Shown here piece after piece: positions 60,230-64,000 of a DNA stretch of 64,000 nt. The notes under the pieces were generated by a model. The model was not told where the DNA came from, searched no databases, and saw only the letters and a program-made list of their open reading frames with translations. This stretch comes from Saposhnikovia divaricata (taxonomy: Eukaryota > Streptophyta > Magnoliopsida > Apiales > Apiaceae), in contig CM071597.1 of the NCBI GenBank assembly GCA_036435485.1, positions 143,279,647 to 143,343,646 of the forward strand, written 5' to 3'. The position numbers and the translations under genes were made by a program. The first letter of the stretch is position 1; each line of letters starts with the position of its first letter.

Positions 60230-63132
60230 TCACAGGGATGATGTAGAGATGCAAAAAGAGAAAATAGCAGATGAGGCTGAGAGAGATGGGAATGTAGATG
60301 CCTGGCTGCAAGGGAAATATGATATTACTCTCAATGAAGCCCTTCAATATCTAATAGAGGAATACCTCACTTCACTGGGTTCAAATGCTAAATCTCTGAC
60401 TCCTGGTGAAGTGTATGAGGCCATGAATGATTCTTACAAGGGATTCCTCAAGGCTGCACATTATCTTGGCAAGGGTGTTAAGACAGAAGTCAACAAGGTG
60501 TGTGATGAAACAGCCAAGACAGTGGGAGAAATCAAGAGAGAATTTGCTGCCAAGTTTCCAACTTTAGATCCTGTCCTCAAAACCATACAAGATTGCAAAT
60601 CTACCTGCATCAAGATGGACAATGGCATGGCTTTGCTTCATGGAACTGTCAGCAATCTAGCAATTCAAGTTCAGAATCTCTCTGGTCAGACAACTAATGC
60701 CAATGCCATGCTGAGGACTATGTTTGCAAATCAATATGGAGATAAACTGGTGACTGAGGTCCCTGTGCATAATATAACCAAGTTTGAGGTAGTGAGGCTC
60801 AAGGAACAATAATTGTCTGGTTTTAAATCTAATGAGTTATTCACCAAGGTGGATGCTCTGGAGAAAGAAGTGAGCTCACTCAAGCAGTCAAATGCTCATC
60901 TTACAGACACAATAACAACTCTCACTGAGAAGTTGGACACTCAAGATACCACCACAGCTGATGTTCTTCTTCATTAACAACTGATGCTGTCTGCTATGAT
61001 GAAGCATATGGGGCTCCCTCTACCTGATGAATCTGTTAATCCCACCTCTTCCAACCCAAGGGTCTCTAGCAAAGCCTCTGTGCCTGACAACAAGCCTAAG
61101 GGGGAGAAGAGGAACTTAAGGACATCAAAGCCTAAGAAGGAGCAGCAGACTAAGGGAGAGAAGCCTAAGGAGAAAGGCATAATCATAACTGAGGGTGGTC
61201 AACCAAATATCTCAAAACCTACAACCTCTCATGTTCAAGGCAAGGGCAAAGCCAAAGTCAATGTACCTCTACCTTCTCTACCAACTGTCACTCTACCTCC
61301 TGTACACATCACTACCCCAAGTGGCCAAAAACAAACCATCACCTCTATAGTGGTCGCAGGATCTATGCCAACTGAGTAAGCTAAAACCTTCAGAAATGAA
61401 GAAGATCAACCAATTGAAGTGGATGTAGTTACTGAGGCCAAGCTGATAGAAGTATCAAATTTAGAAACTTATCATGATGCTGCCTTCTTGAAGTTTTTGC
61501 AAGTCTCTCGAGCAAAGGTTGGAGGGGATACATTGGAGTACAAAAGGAGTCTGAGAGAACAAATCAAATTTCTGACAGTGATTCCAAGGAAGTTAAATCA
61601 AATCTATCTCAAGGAGATTATGATGGTGACCATGGCATCTATCTTATGACACCTTGAAGGCTCTAAAATTCACAAAGATTGATGCTATCCTGGGGTTGAT
61701 AGAGAAGAAGGGAGAGAACAACAAGAGTCTATATGCTGATCTGAGGAATGGTCAACAAGCTAGGTTTCTTGAAGTTTGCACTTATCCAAGAACAATTATC
61801 TATCAGTCTGGCATAAATATTGAGGATATCAAACAACTGGTCATTCCCAAGGATCTCACTCTCCAGAATCACAGACTTATCATTGACATTATTGATAAAT
61901 TACAAAAGAAGAATGGGATGAGAACTGGTGAAGAAGTAGAGGCATTGCATATTCTCAGAACCTTCATTGCCACAGGTGAGATTCTAGAAATAGCCAAAGG
62001 AAGGAGAAATAAGGATGATGAAGATGAAGATAGAAGTGATGGGAGAAGAAGACATCACAGGAGTGATAAGGGTGATGAAGACAAGAAGAAGAAGGACTGC
62101 AAGGACAAGAAGGATGATGAATACCAAGGTAAAGTCTATGAAAGGAAAAGTGGAAAATAGCAAGCCTTAGGCATTGCTAACTGTAACCTCACCATAACAC
62201 AAGACTCTAAGTCTAGGGTGAATACAATTAGTAGTGACCTATCAAAATCTATATCTACGGCTTCTGCAACTATTTTTCCACCTCAAGAAGAGAAGGATAT
62301 TCAACTCAAGAAACCATCTGGATGTTTCCAAAAGAAAACTGCTAATGGTGTACTACAATGGTCAACCAGCAAAGGTCACAAGTTTCTGCCAAGCAACCAA
62401 GTGAAAAAGATCAAATTCAAACAAGCTGCAAGAAGAGTAAAGCCATTTAAATCAAGGGCCCTAACTATCATTCCAGGATTAAAACTCCAACCACTAGATG
62501 AAGACTTTGATGAAGACCAACTACATTTCCTATGGGCTCAAAGAATCTATCATGTTGCCATTGTTGATGACTGCCTTGAAATTAAATATACTGATGGAAG
62601 ACAGAAGAAATTCATGCAAGGGACATGTCAACATTGGGGCAAGCTAGATGATATAGAAAGGATTATTGTTATGTTGGATTCTAAAGATAGAGTGGAAAGA
62701 GTATGGAAGCTAGAGTTGATTGACTTTGTCAAGATGAAGAGAGATCACCAGGTAGAACAGAAAAAGAAAAGTAAGGAGCTGTTAAAGAAAATAGAGGAGG
62801 AGTTTGCTGCTATGGAAGCTAAGGCTGATGAGTTAAGAGCCATGGGTCTGTGTAGAGTCAAGTATAATCCTTACATTATTGAATACAAGAAATATGGAAG
62901 AACTGTGAAGATTAGAATGGACTACATCAGTTCCTACTCTGAGAAACAGCTGAATGAAGTTCTTAAAGATCTATCAGGCTCTCCTCTAATTGAGGAACTC
63001 ACTGCTATAGAAGACATTGTTCTTGATATGGAAGAAAATGCAAAGAAGAAAGCTAAAGAAGCTAAAGAAAAGAAGAAAAATGAGAATCTGCAAGCCAAAC
63101 CTCAAGAGATGAATCCAAAAGGATATGGCTAG
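60230..63132 (+). pseudogene. Element B additional ORF, C-terminal part
   Basis: Continues the ORF cut by G. Helical stretch (about 60249-60960) with a coiled-coil-like pattern, then Lys/Pro/Thr-rich linker, a Lys/Asp-rich very charged run (about 62000-62150), and a C-terminal region of about 300 codons ending in Lys/Glu helices (KKAKEAKEKKKNEN) at TAG 63130. Breaks: TAA 60810, TAA 60975, TAA 61377, frameshift near 61640, TAG 62158. No recognised enzyme motif. Whole ORF before decay would be about 1600 codons. Confidence 0.72.
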
Positions 63133-63219
63133 TAATTCTTCATAACTTGTAAGGATGCCTCTTTGTATTTTCAATCAAATTACATACTTGTATTTTTCAA
63201 GTTTTATCTTTATGTATGT

Positions 63220-63324
63220 TAGGCTTGTTATCAGACATGAAATTGTGACTAAGGGTCTTACTCACAATTTAGGGGAGATTGTTAGTCACAGAGGCATGCC
63301 TGTATACATCTAATAACAAGCCTA
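63220..63324 (+). other. Nested inverted repeat around the polypurine tract of B
   Basis: Outer arms TAGGCTTGTTAT (63220-63231) and ATAACAAGCCTA (63313-63324) are perfect over 12 bp. Inner arms TGTGACTAA (63244-63252) and TTAGTCACA (63282-63290) are perfect over 9 bp. The polypurine tract AGGGGAGAT (63271-63279) and the first base of the LTR lie in the apical loop. The right arms are within the LTR start. Confidence 0.85.
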
Positions 63325-64000
63325 ATTGACTGTAATGTTGTGCATTACCTACATGACCTCTTAACTAAGGGAACCTCTAGTTGTAGAGTTTCTACTTATT
63401 GTAATACTTGTAATAGGCATCAAATTCTACCTGTGTAACTGTAATTAAAGTCAGAGAATAATTCTTGAAAGAAGTTCCAAGGATCATGCCTCAAGCTTGA
63501 AGACCAAGACTTTCAAAATAAACACAGTTGGAATTTGAAGAATGAAGATTTGCCTAAGTACCAATTCGAGAAGTGTTTTGATCTATTCGAGAAGTCTAGC
63601 TTTCGAGAAGTTAGGGATTCGATATCTACAAAGACATTATTCGATATGTCTGAATGCACAGTTCGATATCTCATTCGATATCTCAAAGATTCGATATGTC
63701 TACTACTCTATTCGAGAACTCAGAAAGTCAAAAAGTCAAAGTATCATTCGAGTTCTCTAGGAGTCAACAAGTCAATGTTCCATTCGATATCTCAATGACT
63801 CAGGAAGCTATTCGATATCTCAGGGATTCGATAAGTAAAATGCTCTATTTGATATCTCAAGGATCCCTGGAGAAAGGACTTATTCGAGAAGTGATTCGAT
63901 ATGTCAGTTCAACAGTATTCGAGAACTCAGAGTTATCGATTAAGCCAATTCTAGTTCTCGAATCACCAACAGAGTTACTTCTCGACTGCAATCTTGGAGA
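63280..64000 (+). repeat. 3' LTR of element B, cut by window end
   Basis: Starts TGTTAGTCACAG right after AGGGGAGAT. At least 721 bp are present; its other end is outside. From 63564 it is crowded with ATTCGAGAAGT and ATTCGATATCTC words. The short open frames here are artefacts of that repetition. Confidence 0.85.
63564..63990 (+). repeat. Cluster of ATTCGA-based motifs in B 3' LTR
   Basis: ATTCGAGAAGT is exact at 63564, 63585 and 63882, with TTCGAGAAGT at 63602. ATTCGATATCTC, ATTCGATATGTC and close variants occur about eight times between 63617 and 63903, and ATTCGAGAACTC or ATTCGAGTTCTC several times. Spacing is irregular (about 15-60 bp), so this is a dispersed motif array, not a simple tandem repeat. 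Confidence 0.85.

Larger units (their letters stand above)
6128..64000 (+). mobile_element. Element B: host SIRE/Maximus-like Ty1/copia element, split by five direct insertions
   Basis: B is present as 6128-7013, 32184-32469, 44480-47883, 52261-55731 and 60230-64000, about 11.8 kb in all. The intervals between are elements C (containing D), E, F and G, and A sits at its left. When each insert plus one target duplication is removed, B's frame continues: C 25170, E 12015 and F 4377 bases are multiples of three, while G's 4498 shifts the window frame by exactly the one position observed. Content: gag, pol, about 850 bp of spacer, a long additional ORF, polypurine tract and 3' LTR. The additional ORF after RNase H is what suggests SIRE/Maximus. 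The 5' LTR is outside the window. Confidence 0.9.

Noticed and set aside
63564..63990. CRISPR-like array in B's LTR
   Set aside because: Repeats are 10-12 bases, irregularly spaced and variable, in a plant LTR; there are no direct repeats of CRISPR length and no cas genes.
1..64000. tRNA, rRNA or conserved non-coding RNA genes
   Set aside because: The only tRNA-like strings are 12-base primer-binding sites (TGGTATCAGAGC); no cloverleaf or rRNA signature was seen.

Overview
This window is intergenic DNA of a flowering plant, and I see no host gene in it. The organism call rests on the elements: plant-type Ty1/copia retrotransposons of the Angela-like and SIRE/Maximus-like kinds, Ty3/gypsy chromovirus LTRs 3 to 5 kb long, and primer-binding sites matching initiator tRNA-Met. 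The sequence is AT-rich and many stops look like C-to-T or G-to-A decay. I cannot name the species.

The layout is one old SIRE-like Copia element ('B', + strand) broken by five direct insertions, one of which carries a sixth. The order is: A, Angela-like Copia, 1-6127 (5' end outside the window); B gag, 6128-7013; C, a second SIRE-like Copia, 7014-32178, with a 15.6-kb Ty3 element D (9540-25109, minus strand) inside its gag; B gag, 32184-32469; E, Ty3, minus strand, 32470-44479; B gag and pol, 44480-47883; F, solo Ty3 LTR, 47884-52255; B end of pol, spacer and additional ORF, 52261-55731; G, solo Ty3 LTR of the D family, 55732-60224; rest of the B additional ORF, 60230-63132; then B's polypurine tract and 3' LTR, 63280 to the window end.

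The boundaries are well supported. Target-site duplications are AAATG for C, AGGCT for D, CCACT for F and CTGTG for G, all perfect. E has ACTAT/CCTAC, two single-base decays of a site recoverable from the host reading frame. For C, D, E, F and G, removing the insert plus one duplication puts the host reading frame back in phase. D's two LTRs are both 5084 bp and differ at roughly 15 positions by eye; E's are both 3114 bp and differ at roughly 35-45. D is therefore the younger of the two, while B is the oldest by nesting.

No element appears able to move by itself. A, B and C have stops and frameshifts throughout gag-pol, though C keeps a 908-codon open pol stretch. D and E keep only scraps of Ty3 coding sequence. 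The points most worth a second look are: a splice-acceptor-like gag/pol junction shared by B and C; a nested inverted repeat centred on B's polypurine tract; ATTCGAGAAGT-type motifs in B's 3' LTR that recur as the reverse complement upstream of its additional ORF; arrays of AATATT hairpins in the D/G LTRs; a conserved arginine-rich mini-ORF and stem-loop near the LTR ends of the Ty3 elements; and the chimeric interior of E.
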